Of a stretch of 64,000 nt of DNA, positions 1 to 11,976 are shown one piece after another. The stretch comes from Prorocentrum cordatum. Its lineage: Eukaryota; Sar; Dinophyceae; Prorocentrales; Prorocentraceae. Under the pieces are notes generated by a model. That model had not been told where the DNA came from and did no database searches. It saw only the letters and a list, made by a program, of their open reading frames with translations. The DNA is taken from assembly GCA_963575745.1 (NCBI GenBank), contig CAUYUJ010003991.1:474864-538863 (forward strand). The letters are read 5' to 3'. Position 1 is the stretch's first letter. The number at the start of each line of letters is the position of its first letter. The position numbers were made by a program, and so were the translations under genes.

Positions 1-1130
1 CAGTCGCGAGCGATGCTTGGAGTCCAGCCATGATAAAAGCGGGGGGCAGGGACTCGCCGCTCCTGCGTATTGTCGCAACCCTCTGGGGCACTTCCCCCCC
101 TGGTTCGGACAACCGTGTTCCTCCTCTGCGTCTTCCCTTACAATTTCATGCTGGCACAGGCTACATGGTGGCCTCCGTCTACGCCGTGGTTTGGGTCCTT
201 CGCCTCGTTCATGTTCTGATACTCGTGCCCGTGTTTGCTTTGTCTTTGGCGTTCCGTGCGCCTGCCTCGCTCCTCTTTGCCCCTCCCTACTCTTTCCACT
301 GTCTGGTTCCTCTCTCCTTTCGCCTTCCGCGGTGGATTTATTAATTTGGCCATATGGGCCATAGGTCGTCCATAATTTGCACTTTCGCTCGTTCTCGCAA
401 TCCCTGATACGGCTCGCCTAGGTTGTCTTGAGCGCTGCCCCTGACTGTTGACTGCGTTCGCACGCCTCCTCCCTTCCCATGCCTCCTCCTCCTCCTCTTC
501 CTTCTCCTCGTCTCTTCGCCTCTTCTTGCTCCTTGCGCGGCGCCGATGCGTTCTATTGGCGAGCTCGTATCGGTATAACCTATTGTCGCCCGGATTTCCG
601 CCCCATCGACTTGCTCTGCTTCTGTGCGAGTCCGATGCCGTTGCCGATGTTCGGGGCCTTGGCTTAGTTCCCCGATTCCTGGCACCATTGGAGCTTCGCG
701 GTTGTTCTCCGTTCCCTTCCGGCAAACATTTGACACCTCGCATTGGCGTCAATGTATCATTGGGATGCACATCGAAGTAATGGCAGCAGCAGTGTCAGCA
801 CCAGTCGCAGATGCAGTAGACGTAGTAGCACGGAAGGCTTCAGAGTGGGAAGAGTAGAAACACATGCAGCAGCAGGAGGAGGACAACGAGAAGGAGGCAG
901 AAGAGAGGGACAATGAGGAGGAACAGGTGGAGAAACAGGAGAACGAGGAGGACCACGAGGATCTCGGAGACAACGACGACGACGTTGGGAACCACCCGCC
1001 TTGGCGAGGGCGCTGGCGGCGATCGGGCGCCCGTTCCGCCGTCCGCGCCGCCAGCCGCGCAGCAAATGCCAACACAGGACAGCATTGGGGAGCGATTCTC
1101 CTTCGCCTCCTGCTGCTCCACCTCGCCCTC
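1..1130. other. Non-coding stretch, no gene seen
   Basis: Open frames exist on both strands but they overlap each other and have low-complexity Pro/Ser/Arg composition. I see no recognisable domain, splice pattern or repeat unit, and treat the stretch as intergenic. Confidence 0.5.
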
Positions 1131-1159
1131 TTCATCATCATCCTCATGATCATCATCAC

Positions 1160-1195
<36 letters not shown>

Positions 1196-1209
1196 TATCA
1201 TTATCATCC
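1131..1209. repeat. (ATC)n microsatellite
   Basis: Imperfect ATC/TCA trinucleotide run, nearly pure from about 1150 to 1200. It produces artefactual poly-Ile, poly-His and poly-Met frames. Confidence 0.9.
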
Positions 1210-2440
1210 GCCGCCTGCTCCTCTTAGTCTCCTGGCCCAGTCCAGTACGCGGCGCAATGGGAAGGGATGGGTGTGAGGGGTCGGTTGTCTGATGTAGCGC
1301 GAGCGCATCTAGCCTGTCCCTTTCCTTCTCTTCTTCTCCTCAGCCGTTGCCATGTTGCCTCAAATGTTTAGAGACATGACGCGGCCAGCTGCCTCGCAGT
1401 TTTATCCTATTTGGTCGCGCTTTCCTGCGAGTCACGTCACCGTTATCATTGATCAGCGGCTGGTGGGAGTTTGGAGGAAAAGGTGAAGCACGTGAAGCAG
1501 TGTCGCAATGGTGCCTTACACGACGGAGGACCTACGGTGTACCTCCAGTTGGTGGCGGAAGCTTCTGGTGCCTACCGTTGGCTGTTGAAAGGCCCACCCC
1601 GTCCCGTCCACAGGATCTTTGCATCTCGCACTACTTCCTGAACTGCTTCGACATGAACGACGGTGGCCCAGGCCGAGAACGTGGGCGGGAGTGATCTGGC
1701 ACACCACGGGCCAGGAAGTGATACCTATGCGGCCTGCTTCCGGGGGTGCTCTCCACGGATCTCGCAGTCTTGCCCGCCGTCGTCGTGTTCGCGAGCCGTC
1801 TGCAGCATTTCCAGAACGTGGCGAGCAAGTCTGGCGAATTACCAAGGCTATTCGGTTTCTGTCGGCCTTTGTCCACGGTTGGTGGTCGTTCTTTGTTAAT
1901 TGTTTTGCCGATCGGTGCGGGCCATCGCACCCCCCTCCACCCCCTCATGGAGTAGATCTTGACTGCTTTAGGCGCCTGTTTCGAGCAGGTGGAGTCTCCC
2001 CTATGGGACGCACTGTTGCAAACAGTCGCATTAAGCAGATGTCTGGAGCCAGAACCTCCCCCTCCCCCCCCCAATGTCGAACGCCAAATAAGATAAAACG
2101 ATCACTTGTCCTGCGCATGGGGACAGTGCTCAAAGCCTTGTTTCGAGTTCGGTTTGGTTGGCACGTCGTTCTCCTCCACGCTCATATACGTCGTGATTCT
2201 GAGCGCAACGGTGGTGGACGTCCCGCTGTTCTCCAATGGCATGCGCGCGCGGACGGCCATCACGCCTTGCTTCGAGTTCGGCTATGTGCTGTTATTTCCT
2301 TTTCCATGCTTGTGTTCCTCGTGACACTGAGCTCGACACCTCCTGATGCAACATGCACATGGGGATTGATCCAGCCTTGCTGTGAGCTTGACTCATTCGA
2401 CGCGCTCTTCATCTTCGAAAGAGCGTGTTCTACCGCTGCT
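1210..2440. other. Non-coding stretch, no gene seen
   Basis: Mixed-composition DNA. The 353-codon plus-strand frame here (1619-2680) runs on into C/G homopolymer tracts and has no recognisable domain. Confidence 0.45.
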
Positions 2441-2612
2441 GGCGGAAAACGGGGGGGGGATCACTGGGGGTTCCCAACCCGTCCCCCCCTCCCCTCGAAA
2501 ACCGGGAAAAAGCACTGCCGGTTCGAACCCCCCCCTCCCCCCCCATCAGTCCATCATGAAAAGGGGCGGGGGTCACTACTGGTTCGACCCCCCCCCACCC
2601 CTCGCCGCTGGC
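2440..2612. repeat. Duplicated G-tract/C-tract segment
   Basis: Two related blocks, about 2445-2535 and 2555-2612, each have a G run of 5-9, a short spacer, a ggttcga-like word and then C runs of 7-9. The alternating G and C runs could form G-quadruplex or i-motif structures, which is inferred from base content only. Confidence 0.5.
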
Positions 2613-2635
2613 AAACGATTCCCGCTCTTCGGGAC

Positions 2636-3335
2636 AGTTGGACAGTGGTGGTGATATTGGGACAGTGGTGGGAAAGATAGTGGTGGGGACAGTGGTGTGG
2701 GGACAGTGGGACAGTGGTGCGGACAGGGGGACAGTGGTGGGGACGGTGGTGGTGGGGACAGTGGTGAGGGGACAGCGGGACAGTGGTGGGGACAGTGGGG
2801 GCAGTGGGACAGTGGTGGGGACGGTAGTGGTGGGGACAGTGGCGAAGGCGGTGGTGAGGACGGTGGTGGGACAGTAGTACAGTGGGGACAGTGGGGGCAG
2901 TGGGACATTGGTGGGGACAGTGTGGACAGTGGTGGGGACAGCGGCGGGGACTGGGGACAGTGAGACAGTGGTGGGAACACTGGGGACAGTGGGACAGTGG
3001 TGGGGACAGTGGAGACAATGGGGAGAGTGGGACCGTGGTGGGACAGTGGTGGGGACAGTGGGGACAGTGAGACACTGGTGGGGGCACTGGTGGGCACAGC
3101 GGGGACAATGGTGGGAGCAGTGGGGACAGTGGGACAGTGGCGGGGACTGTGAGACAGTGGTGGGGACGTTGGTGGTGGGGACGCTGGTGTGGGGACAGTG
3201 GGGCAGTTGTGGGGACAGTGGGGACGGTGGGTCAGCGGCGGGGACTCTGGGATGGTGGGAACAGTGGGGACAGTGGGACAGTGGTGGGGAAAATGGGGAG
3301 AGTGGGACCGTGGTGGAACAGTGGTGGGCTCCTCC
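2636..3335. repeat. GGGACAGTG(GT) minisatellite
   Basis: About 700 bp of short units, mostly GGGACAGTGGT and GGGACAGTG with GGG-containing variants. Unit length alternates, so frames stay open on both strands and give Pro/His/Cys-rich or Gly/Thr/Val-rich artefacts. The plus strand is strongly G-rich. Confidence 0.9.
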
Positions 3336-3741
3336 TGCTCGTTCTTCTATTTTCCCTTTCCCCTATCCCTATCCTATCTCGTCCACGCAACCCTCTTCTC
3401 TGGAGTGAAAAACACGCTGACCCTGACCAAGATGTGGCTGGATCGTGTCGACGCCGATCTTGGTCATGGTCCATGCCGACCGTTTCCGACTTGCGAGGAT
3501 GATCCAATATTCGACGGTCACCAAGATCAGCACGATGCTTCCGCGAGCATTCTTGCCCACGGTTCCCACTTTCTTCTCCTGCACCCTCAACATCCTCCCC
3601 CTCCCCCCCCGCAGCACATCTCACATCTATTTCGAATGTTGCTTCCATCGGGCGCCTTCCGTCGTCCTCCGCAGTCCGTCCCAGGACTACGTCTCGCAGG
3701 GCGGCGACGCTCTGGACAAGAAGCTAGAGCAGGAGCTGAAT

Positions 3742-3811
3742 AGGAGGAGGAGGAGGAGGAGGAGGAGGAGGAGGAGGAGGAGGAGGAGGAGGAGGAGGGG
3801 GAGGAGGAGGA
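3742..3811. repeat. (AGG)n microsatellite
   Basis: Near-perfect AGG repeat with one GGGG interruption. It opens poly-Arg and poly-Pro frames that should not be called genes. Confidence 0.9.
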
Positions 3812-3978
3812 GAAGGGGGGAGCTGGAAAGGCGGAAGAAGAGAATCGATGAAGAAATCACGGTACGAGCGGGTTTCCTCGGTCGGCGTCGGGGGCGCTTC
3901 TGGCGCCGCCGTTGGAGCGCTTCGCACGCCAGGGAGGGGGTCTAGCGCCGATCCAAGAAGTCCGCGAACACCACCGAA

Positions 3979-4470
3979 AGTGTGTGTGTGTGTGTTTGTG
4001 TTGGTTGTGGTTCCTGTCTAGGAAAGGTGGCGGAGGAGAAGGAGGATGATAAGGTCGGGGAGGAGGGATAAGGGACACGAGGAAGGGAAGACATTGGAGT
4101 GAGAAAGGAGGGGGAGGGATAGGTAGCAGGGCGAAGAGAGTAGAGATCAGAAGGAGGAGGATGAGAAGGGGAGGAGGAGGGCAGAGAGGTAGGAATCTGC
4201 GGAGGGGGAGGAGGAGAAGGGTGAGGAAGGCGGAGGAGGAGGAGGAATGAGCAGGAGGCGGAGGAGGCAGGGCAGCAAGGACGGGATATAGACGGTGGTG
4301 ATGATGGTGGTGATGATGGGGGGAGGAAGGGAGGTAGGGAGGTGTAGGATGAGGAGGAGGTGGAGGAGGATGACAGGGAGGCAGAGCAGGAGTTGCAGAA
4401 GCTCGGAGCCGGTTGCCTCAAGGGGCACAAGCTTGAGAGGACCGGCCCCAACAAGTACAAGCTCGGCGAG
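3979..4470. repeat. (TG)n followed by a long purine-rich tract
   Basis: A short TG run at about 3979-3997 leads into some 400 bp of GGA/GGGA-rich plus strand, to about 4400. The purine/pyrimidine asymmetry is extreme. No gene is seen. Confidence 0.6.
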
Positions 4471-4599
4471 AAACGGGGCTGAAGCGGCTCCTCCTCACGA
4501 TTGTCCTTCCTGGCCTTTCTCCCCGCCTATGCTTCTCCCCTCCTCCGTCCTCGTCCTTGTCGTCCTACTTATCCTCCTTGTTCCCTCCTCCGTGCTTCC

Positions 4600-4810
4600 T
4601 CCTGTATCCTGACCTTCCTCCTCCTCCTCCTCCTCCTCCTCCTCCTCCTCGTTATTTCCCCTTCTCCGTATTTCTCCTCCTTCTCCTCATCCTCCTCCTC
4701 CTCCTCCTTTACTTTCCTCCCCTCCTTCAGTATGCCCTCCTCCTCCCTCCTCCCTCTCATCCATCCTTCTCCGCCCTCGTGCTGCTGCTCCACCCTCTCC
4801 CTCCTCCACA
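4600..4810. repeat. (TCC)n polypyrimidine tract
   Basis: Dense TCC/CTC repeats, purest at 4617-4650, with diverged continuation to about 4800. Mirror composition to the purine tract upstream. Confidence 0.8.
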
Positions 4811-5153
4811 CTTGCACGTTGTGAATGCTACTCTCTTCTCTCCCCAGACTCCGGGCGGGAGATACGTTGCGTTTCCCTCTCCGCATGCTGTCTGTACACA
4901 AGTTTCAACAGTTATGTTCTTCTTTGTTTATGTACAGTCGATTGTTGTCCGTTCTTCAAACATGGTGCTCCCGTTGCAGCGTGAGCCTCATTTTCTGATC
5001 GGCGCTTTGGCCCCGTTGTTCGGAATGGCGGTCTCACCCCAGCGTGGGACACTTTTCTGAACCCGAGTATTTTTCCATCGTTGTCGCCCCCCGCGTTTCC
5101 CCTTCTCCGCCTTCCCCTGGCCCCCTGTTCCTCCAGCTCCTTCTACTCCAAGT

Positions 5154-5155
<2 letters not shown>
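4811..5155. other. Non-coding stretch, no gene seen
   Basis: Mixed-composition sequence between polypyrimidine tracts. No convincing coding or RNA feature. Confidence 0.4.

Positions 5156-5183
<28 letters not shown>
5156..5183. repeat. (CTG)n microsatellite
   Basis: About nine CTG units inside a wider pyrimidine-rich stretch. Confidence 0.9.
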
Positions 5184-5186
<3 letters not shown>

Positions 5187-5698
5187 CCTCCTCCTTTTCC
5201 TCCCGCTCCCCCTCCTGCTCACCCGCTACCTCCTCCTCCTCCCCCTCCTCAAGTGCACGCAGCTCCCTGCTTCCCGATTGCTCATATCACGCTGTGGTCT
5301 TTTTGTTGGAGCTGCAGGTCGGCTATGACATGCGTCCGCGGATAGAGAACAATCAGCGCAATGGGAGGGGGATGGCGGAGCAGCGGCCATCAGCAAGAAG
5401 ACGGAGGCAGCGACGCCGCCGTGGGCGCACCCCGTCGCCCCCAGAGCGCGCGATGCAACGAAGCCGGAGCCGTCCAGCTCCACCAGCAGGTCTCGGACAA
5501 CAACTTCAAGGAAGGACGGAGAGCGGGCGGAGGCCGATTGGATCCCAACGAAGTCGGCTGTGCTCTCCGCGACGCCGTCAGTGTCATTGTGCAGGGAGCA
5601 CGGGGGCGTCCCGAACCGCGCTCTGCGCGCCCCAAGGGCGCATTTGAGCGCAAGGGCGCCTCGATTGTCGCTCTGAGGCGTCACCTCTCAGCCCCCTC

Positions 5699-5830
5699 AC
5701 CACCAACCCTTCGGCGCCTCACTGGGGCGTCTTGGGGCCATCTTGGGGCGATTCGGGGCCGTCTTGGAGGCGTCTTGGGCCGCCTTGGGGCCCTCTTGAC
5801 CCGTCTCGGGGCCCTCCCCGCCGCCTGCGC
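5699..5830. repeat. ggccgtcttgg-type degenerate repeat field
   Basis: Back-to-back variants of a 10-13 bp word built on GGCC(G/T)(T/C)CTTGG. The same family recurs at 15165-15700, 20800-20880, 22600-22960, 23690-24359 and 49091-49230, and in reverse complement at about 13190-14050. Confidence 0.65.
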
Positions 5831-6201
5831 GGCGCCCACGGTGTAGGCGCCCGCGGCCGAGCGCACCTCCTCCGGGCGGGACCTGCCCGCGCTTGCGCGA
5901 GAGTCGGCGGTTCTCGCTGGAGAGGGCTGCGGGGAGGGCTGCAGCGGCCGCTCCCCGGGGCCGGGGGATGCGGCCGTGCGGGCCGTGCCCGCGCGCAGCA
6001 GAGCAGAAGCACCCCTCGGACAAGAAGGGGCGCGCCAAAGTGCGGGACCCTCCCATGCCCCATGCCCTTGTTTGCGGCACGGCGCCAGGGCTTGAAACAT
6101 ACGCGCTGCGGACTGCTTTCTCAACGGGGCCGATCCAATCCTTTCCTCACCGTCCTTCCTCGTCCATCCTCCGTCCAGCTCCTTGCCAATCGCCTCTTGC
6201 G
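5831..6201. other. GC-rich stretch, no gene seen
   Basis: Very GC-rich sequence with frames open on both strands because stop codons are rare. No recognisable domain. Confidence 0.4.
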
Positions 6202-6321
6202 TTCCTGGAAGGCGAGAAGAGGGTGTTCATGAAGCTGGACGGCAGCGGAAACGTCACGGTGAGGGACGGGACTACGTATGTGCCCGTTCGGACGTGGTTG
6301 GGCAGCTTGAAGCCGGTCTGA
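6202..6321 (+). CDS. Possible terminal exon, unknown product
   Basis: A 39-codon segment of balanced amino-acid composition, starting FLEGEKRVF and ending WLGSLKPV then TGA, stands out from low-complexity surroundings. It follows a pyrimidine-rich stretch with several AG dinucleotides that could act as an acceptor. I do not recognise the protein, and no other exon is placed with it. It could be a chance frame. The call rests on composition and context only. Confidence 0.25.
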   Translation, partial: FLEGEKRVFMKLDGSGNVTVRDGTTYVPVRTWLGSLKPV

Positions 6322-6376
6322 GTTGCCAGAAGGAAGGAGAAGGAGGACGGTGGACGGGGAAAAGGGGAGAAGGGGA

Positions 6377-6378
<2 letters not shown>

Positions 6379-6413
<35 letters not shown>

Positions 6414-6703
6414 GGAGGAGGAGGAGGAGGAGGAGGAGGAGGAGGAAGCGGAGGAACATCGGGTAGACAAGGGGTATGCAAGGGCGAGAGGAGGAAGGGC
6501 GAATTCGGGCGAAGGTTGGAGGGAGAAGGAGGGAGACGGAGGAAGGAGCAGAAAGCGCAGAAGGATGAGGAAGAGGAGGAAGGAGGAGGACCATGAGGAA
6601 GAGGAGAAGACGAGAGGATTGGATGAAGCTTAGGAGGATGTTTAAGGGGATTGTCATGAGGAGGAGGAGGAGGAGGAGGAGGAGGAGGAGGAGGAGGAGG
6701 AGA
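6379..6703. repeat. (GAT)n, (GAG)n and purine tract
   Basis: (GAT)n at about 6379-6412 runs directly into (GAG)n at 6413-6447. A second (GAG)n lies at 6657-6703, with purine-rich sequence between. Confidence 0.85.
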
Positions 6704-6899
6704 AAGGGCATGAGTTCAACCAGATGTGGAAAAAGAGGAGTGACACGAGCAATACTGATGCAGGTTTAGCAGGAGCCTGGGCCTGAGCCTGAGCAGTAGT
6801 AGGAGCGCAGGAGGTGCAGGTGCCAGTGCAGGGTCTCCTTGTTGCACAACGAGGGGAGGGAGGAGGGAGTACGAGGTCATTGAGGGAGCAAGAGCAGGA

Positions 6900-7060
6900 A
6901 AACGTAATATGGGGGAGGATGAGGATCGGAAGCAGGAGGGGGGATGAGGAGAAGGAACAGCAGCAGAAGGGGAATGGGAGAGGAAGTATGTGGGAAAAGA
7001 CTGGAAGAGGAGCAGAGATGGTTGGGGAGGGGGAGGAGGAGAAATATGAGGAAGGACGAT
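6900..7060. repeat. Purine-rich GGA/GAA tract
   Basis: Plus strand is almost all purine (GAGGA, GGAGA words). It opens Arg/Glu and Pro/Leu/Ser frames with no domain. Confidence 0.6.
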
Positions 7061-7147
7061 GAAACGAGATGTAGAACCACCAGTGGTGATAAGCTGCGGC
7101 TGTAGCAGTAATAGTTTGAAGAAGTGGTCGTAGCACTAGTAAGTCGA

Positions 7148-7300
7148 AGGAAGGAGTAACAACAGCAGCGGCTGCAGCAGTGCTAGCAGTGGTAATAGCA
7201 GTGCCAGCAGAGGTAGCAGCGCCAGTATCAGAAGCAGCGGTAGCAGCATCAGTAGTCGTAGAAGCAGCAGTCGCCGTAGGCATAGCAGCAGTAGCTACAA
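7148..7300. repeat. AGC/AGT-rich compound trinucleotide repeat
   Basis: Irregular AGCAGY/GTAGCA repeats give an artefactual Ala/Val/Thr-rich frame on either strand. Confidence 0.7.
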
Positions 7301-8526
7301 CAGAAATTTTGCAGCGTTGCAGTAGGGGCCAGAGTACCACTAGAAGTAGCAGCGGATTCGTCTCTTCAGCCATTGTGGTCGCATCCGTCGTTTCGACAAT
7401 GGCATGATGTCGCAGATCAGGAGGAGGAGGAACAGGACGAGGAATGATCTCAAGAGGGTCCTGCATGTACCAGCGATCGAGTCAGCCATCGGCCCGCTTG
7501 CTATGGACCAGCTGCCGTCCCGATGTGGAGTATATACTCCTAGGGCGCAAGGGTGCGACGATAAGCGATAGTACGAGGAGAAGACGCAGGCTGGGGGGAG
7601 GAGCATCAGCAGAGGAGGAGGGGTAGGCGGAGGATGAAGGTACAGCAGAGGAGAAGGAAGAGGGGGGCAGCAGAGGAGCAGGACGAGAAACAACAGAGAA
7701 GGAGGGAAGTGGAGGACAATGAGGAGGAAGAGCATTAGCGGAAGGATGCCTCACCTGGCGGGTTGGAGCACCAGCCGCGCGCGCGGAGCTCACGCGGGAC
7801 GTTGCTCTGGTGAATTCGCTTCTGCTCCCGGCAGCCCGGCGACGAGAAGGGGAGGAGGGAAATGAGAGAGGGAATGGGGGTGGGAGGAGGCGGGGGAGGG
7901 AAGGGAGGGAGACAAGAGGAATGTGGGCGAGGTGATGGCGAGGTGGAGGGGGGCACGTGGATGGGGAGGGGGGGAGGGAGAGGTGGAGGAGCGGAGGAAG
8001 CGAAGAAGAGACGAGGGTGGCAGGAGGGGGAGTGTAGGCGGGAGAAGTGAGGAAGAGTAACCGGAAGAGGAGGAGAAGGAGGAGGAGGAGCAGGAGGAGA
8101 GCGACTGACAAGAGATCGCGCGCACCCCAGCCCTCCCAGCGCCTGCCTCGTCTGGCGCCTGAAAGGGGACAGTCCTTTGCTCTCCTCTGCCCGCGCGCGG
8201 CTCCACTGGGAGGGGCAGACGTCATCCGTCGCGTCCACGGGCGTCTCCCCTCGACAGGTTGGCGGGGGTCTGGTCCCGCGACGTGCGTGGCGCCTCGCTG
8301 CGCGACTGCGGATTGTGCGACCGCGGGAGGGGGCCTCGCGCGGGGGTGGCGCGGTTGCTTCAGCATCGGCGGTGGTCTCGCTCCGCGACTGGTGGCGGCC
8401 TCGCTCGGCGACAGGGGTGGCGCCCCGCCGCGCGCCTGGGCGCGCGCGCGGGCGGGAGTCTCGCGCGGGAAGCTGGAAAGTTGTGTCGCATCGGCGGGGT
8501 ATCTTCGGGATGCCGTAGGATCGGCA
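7301..8526. other. Purine-rich then GC-rich stretch, no gene seen
   Basis: GGA/GGGA tracts fill 7400-8100 and very GC-rich sequence 8110-8500. Long minus-strand Pro/Ser/Leu frames here are repeat artefacts. The word TGAATTCGCTTCTGCTC at about 7810 is repeated at about 11403, with no further alignment seen. Confidence 0.45.
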
Positions 8527-8741
8527 CGAACGAAATCGGTACGGAATAAATGGGTACAATGCCCAGTAGCAGTTCTTGTTCATTTTGAACTGGACTCGTT
8601 GTCCGTGCCGCCGCGGCCTGTGTCCGTTTGAGACAGAAGGCCGCCTACCTGGGCTACCCAACAGCGGCCGCTGTTTGTTTGGGACATCATTTGTCGTTGG
8701 GCATTGTACCCATTCTTTCCGTGCCCATTTCGGGCGTCCAA
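8527..8741. repeat. Long imperfect inverted repeat (possible MITE)
   Basis: Arms at about 8527-8567 and 8698-8738 are reverse complements over some 41 bp with about seven mismatches. The inner part of the arms contains a perfect GGGTACAATGCCCA match. The 130-bp centre has a smaller CAGTTC/GAACTG inverted repeat. No clear target duplication was found, so it could be a non-autonomous DNA transposon or simply a foldback sequence. Confidence 0.55.
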
Positions 8742-11207
8742 ATAGGAGATATCCAGGGCTCTGCCAGGTTTCTTCAGGACTCGTATGGCAGCCCGACTGG
8801 GCTCCTGTACGGTGTCTTCAGGGCTTGACCAGAAACATGCAGGGTTTCAGAGGGATCCCTCGGATTCTTCAGGCTCCACTGGTCTGATGGGACCCCCCAA
8901 CTGCCGGAAGGAATAATTTGGGCCCCCTCGGGATCCACCGGGATTCCTGGGCAAACAATCAGGACTCTTAGCGATGCCCGTTGAATATGTCCGGGGAATC
9001 TTCTGGTTCGTTTGGAGATCCTCCAGATCGCGCGGGGAATAATTTTGACCCTGGAGGACGGCAGAAAATTTGGAAGGGCCCTGGAAACACCGCCAGGAAA
9101 CATTCTCAGGAAATCGCTATACATGCAAGGAGCTCTGTCAGGAACGTTGAGTGGCATCGTAATGTTTCTGCAGCGTTGCCGAGGAACTCGTCGGCGATCC
9201 CGTCGGGCTCCCGTGGGCTCCTGGGTGTTCTAAACTGCGTTGCGCAAAAGACCACGGAGTCGGATGCGGCGCTCGCTCTGGGGAGGGGTACAGGGGTGTG
9301 CGAGCAGGGGGGGCAGGAGGACGAGGGTGAAGATCAGCGAGGAGCAGTGGTTTGAGAAGGGGTCAGGCTGGCCAAATCGAGCGAGTAGTTCGGCCCCATC
9401 CACTCCCACCGTCCCTCCATTAACGAAAGAACCTATGCCAGCAGACCTGGTGCTGGGAGTAGTGCGCACCCCCCACCCATCGATCGGAAGGCAGCCATGC
9501 GCGCCCGGCCCCGTTTCGAACAATTTCGCGAGGCAGAACATGGGCCGCGCACAGGCAGAAACATAATTCTCAGGAGATCTGTGCTCGGCCCCCACAATTC
9601 AGCCCTTTCGCACGCGGCCAAGTTACCAGCGAATCTGGCGAAGGCTAAACTTTGGCCGCGCCCAAGTCGGAGATCCACTTTCACGCGACATCTGGGGGCG
9701 CCTGGGCAGGAGCGACATGTCATTTGCTCGAGCGCGGCCGCGCTTTCGACGACCATGCGGACGACACGTTTGCGATGCGCCCGAGCGTGAGCGCTGCTAT
9801 CAGACGAAACCAGCGCTTTGCTTTGCCCATTCGTGTGCGACCCCGCTGGTGACGAAGTGGCAGATGTTACATGTGCGCCGCTTCAAAGAAGGAGAACAAC
9901 TTTAAGGAATGATGCGCGCGGCGCTGAGTCGAGACCGACAATTTCAACATTTCGCGCGCGATGCGCGCCGCGTCCCACTCCTGCCTGGCATCTCAGAATG
10001 TCGGCGACAGGACGTTCACGATGAAAGGCAACAACCATGTAGTCATTGTGTTCATGACAGGTGGGATGGAACGCCGCCGATCCGGATCCGCAAAGCAGGA
10101 GTGATTATAAACAGGGTTTGCCAGGTCGGCCGAGTCAACGGGCCCCATCGATTTCCATTGTTCTCGCCGCAGTACAAGTATAGATTGTGGCACAATCTGA
10201 CATTTGAGACTGGAACGCGTTCCCACCTAGCGAACGGAAGGCGCTCGCGCACGGACCCGCTTCCGACGACTTGGCGCGGGAGACAAACGCAGGCCGTGCG
10301 CGCTGGCGGGAACGGAACTTTAGCAAATCCGTTGTGCGGTCCCTAGCGGACGGCGGGAGCACCATTTCGCATCCTGTTCGGGCGGCCAAACTTCGGCCGA
10401 ACGCAGCGAAAATTGAGCATGCGCCCCTGCGAAACAGCACTACCATGTTCACTGACGAGTTGCGCGGCGTTTCGGGGAGATCAACATTTCGCTCGCTCTC
10501 GCGCGGCCCCGCTGCCGCTTGCGCTTTCATGCGATGCGGCGGGCGATGACTGCGCCGCAGTCAGAAGGGCACGCATTTTCGGTCGAAGGGCTTGCCCCGC
10601 GCCCAAACGGAAGTCCACCTCTCAGGAAACTGAGCGCGGTGTTGGAGCAAAAGCTGCATTTCGCCCCGTCGCGGGCGATGTGCGTGTCCGTCGCTTTTCC
10701 CCACGCATTTTGCAACACTGGCGGCAACACGTCAACCAGGAAATGGCAAGCGCAGACGCTACCTGTTTTTGATGGTAATTATGGAACCTCCCAGATCGGG
10801 GAGGTGGCTATCGGTCGGCTATGTGGCCCAGTAGGATTGCTTACACACAGAATCGCGATGAGCACTAAGGAGAAATAGGTCGAGGAATACGAGGTAAGCG
10901 CGCGAGGCATAGTTTAGACGAGTTTACGGACCGTGGGTAAGCGCGGAGGTAGAGGAGGCAGATGAGGAACAGCATGACCTTGACGAAGCAGGACATGGAT
11001 GCGGGGCACGAGGAGGAAAAACAGCCACAAGTAATGTATACATAGGATGACGAGGGGCAAGTTCAGGAACAGAAGGGGGCAAGGACAGATGGATGACAGG
11101 GAACATAATATGAAGAGGGGGAGGAAGGTGAGGACGAGGAGGAGGAGAAGGAGGTGATTAGAGGAGGGACAGGAGCAAAGATAAACAGCAACAGGAGGTT
11201 AAGGAGA
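8742..11207. other. Non-coding stretch with weak internal repetition
   Basis: 8742-9230 reuses words such as CAGGG, GGATCC and TCTTCAGG. 9500-10750 reuses GCGCGGC, ACATTTCGC and TTCGGCCG words at loose 80-bp spacing, reminiscent of the tidier arrays at 11977 and 21640. No gene was recognised. Confidence 0.4.
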
Positions 11208-11254
11208 AGGAGGAGGAGGAGGAGGAGGAGGAGGAGGAGCAGCAGCAGCAGCAG
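11208..11254. repeat. (AGG)n then (AGC)n microsatellite
   Basis: About 11 AGG units followed by about five AGC units. Confidence 0.9.
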
Positions 11255-11976
11255 GATGAGCGGCATCAGCAATAAGCAATCTGAACGGTACTAAACGTGA
11301 TGATCAGGGCAGAAGAGCAGGAGTCGGAAGGGGGAGAGTGAGGAGGAAGAGGAGGGGGAGCGGGAGCAGGAGGAGGAAGAGCAGGAACCAGTGGGAGGAT
11401 CCGTGAATTCGCTTCTGCTCGCGCGAGCCACGCTGCAACCTCGAGCCGCCAGGCGCCATGGCGAGCGAAACGCGCTTGGCATCAAATGTGTCTCCTGTCC
11501 GTGGCATATTCCGTATCACCCTGGTGTATCTCCCCGTGCGGGAGAGCAGAAGGAGGATGAGGAGAACGACGAGGAGGAGGAGGAGCAGGAGGAGGCGGAG
11601 GAGGAGGAGTAGGCGGAGGAGGAGGAGGAGGTGGACCAGTGCAAGCCCAAGGCTCGTCAAAGATGCTGGAACACACTCTCCCTCCAAGCTTTCTCCTCGC
11701 AGGCCCTTACAAGGGTCCATTTCCACTCAGGGACGTGCCCCGTTTCGAAACAACCGTTTGAAGATCCTGACGCGTGCCAAGACACCATTATCGGGACTCG
11801 GACGCCACGAATCAACGTGCATGTTGCGTCTGATCGATCCTGAATCGTGTCAGAACTCCGTTCCTGGGGCTTCAATATCGTGAATCAACGTAACTGCTGC
11901 GCCGTGGCGGTCCTGACTTGTTCCTAACCAGAGTTTTGGTTAAGTCAATCATGGGATCCGTGAAACACTCGCAGAT
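11255..11976. other. Non-coding stretch with purine tracts
   Basis: GGA-rich segments at about 11330-11400 and 11550-11640 separated by mixed sequence. No gene seen. Confidence 0.4.

Noticed and set aside
3445-3945. Poly-Arg/poly-Pro frames around the AGG run
   Set aside because: Microsatellite artefacts with no domain or start context.
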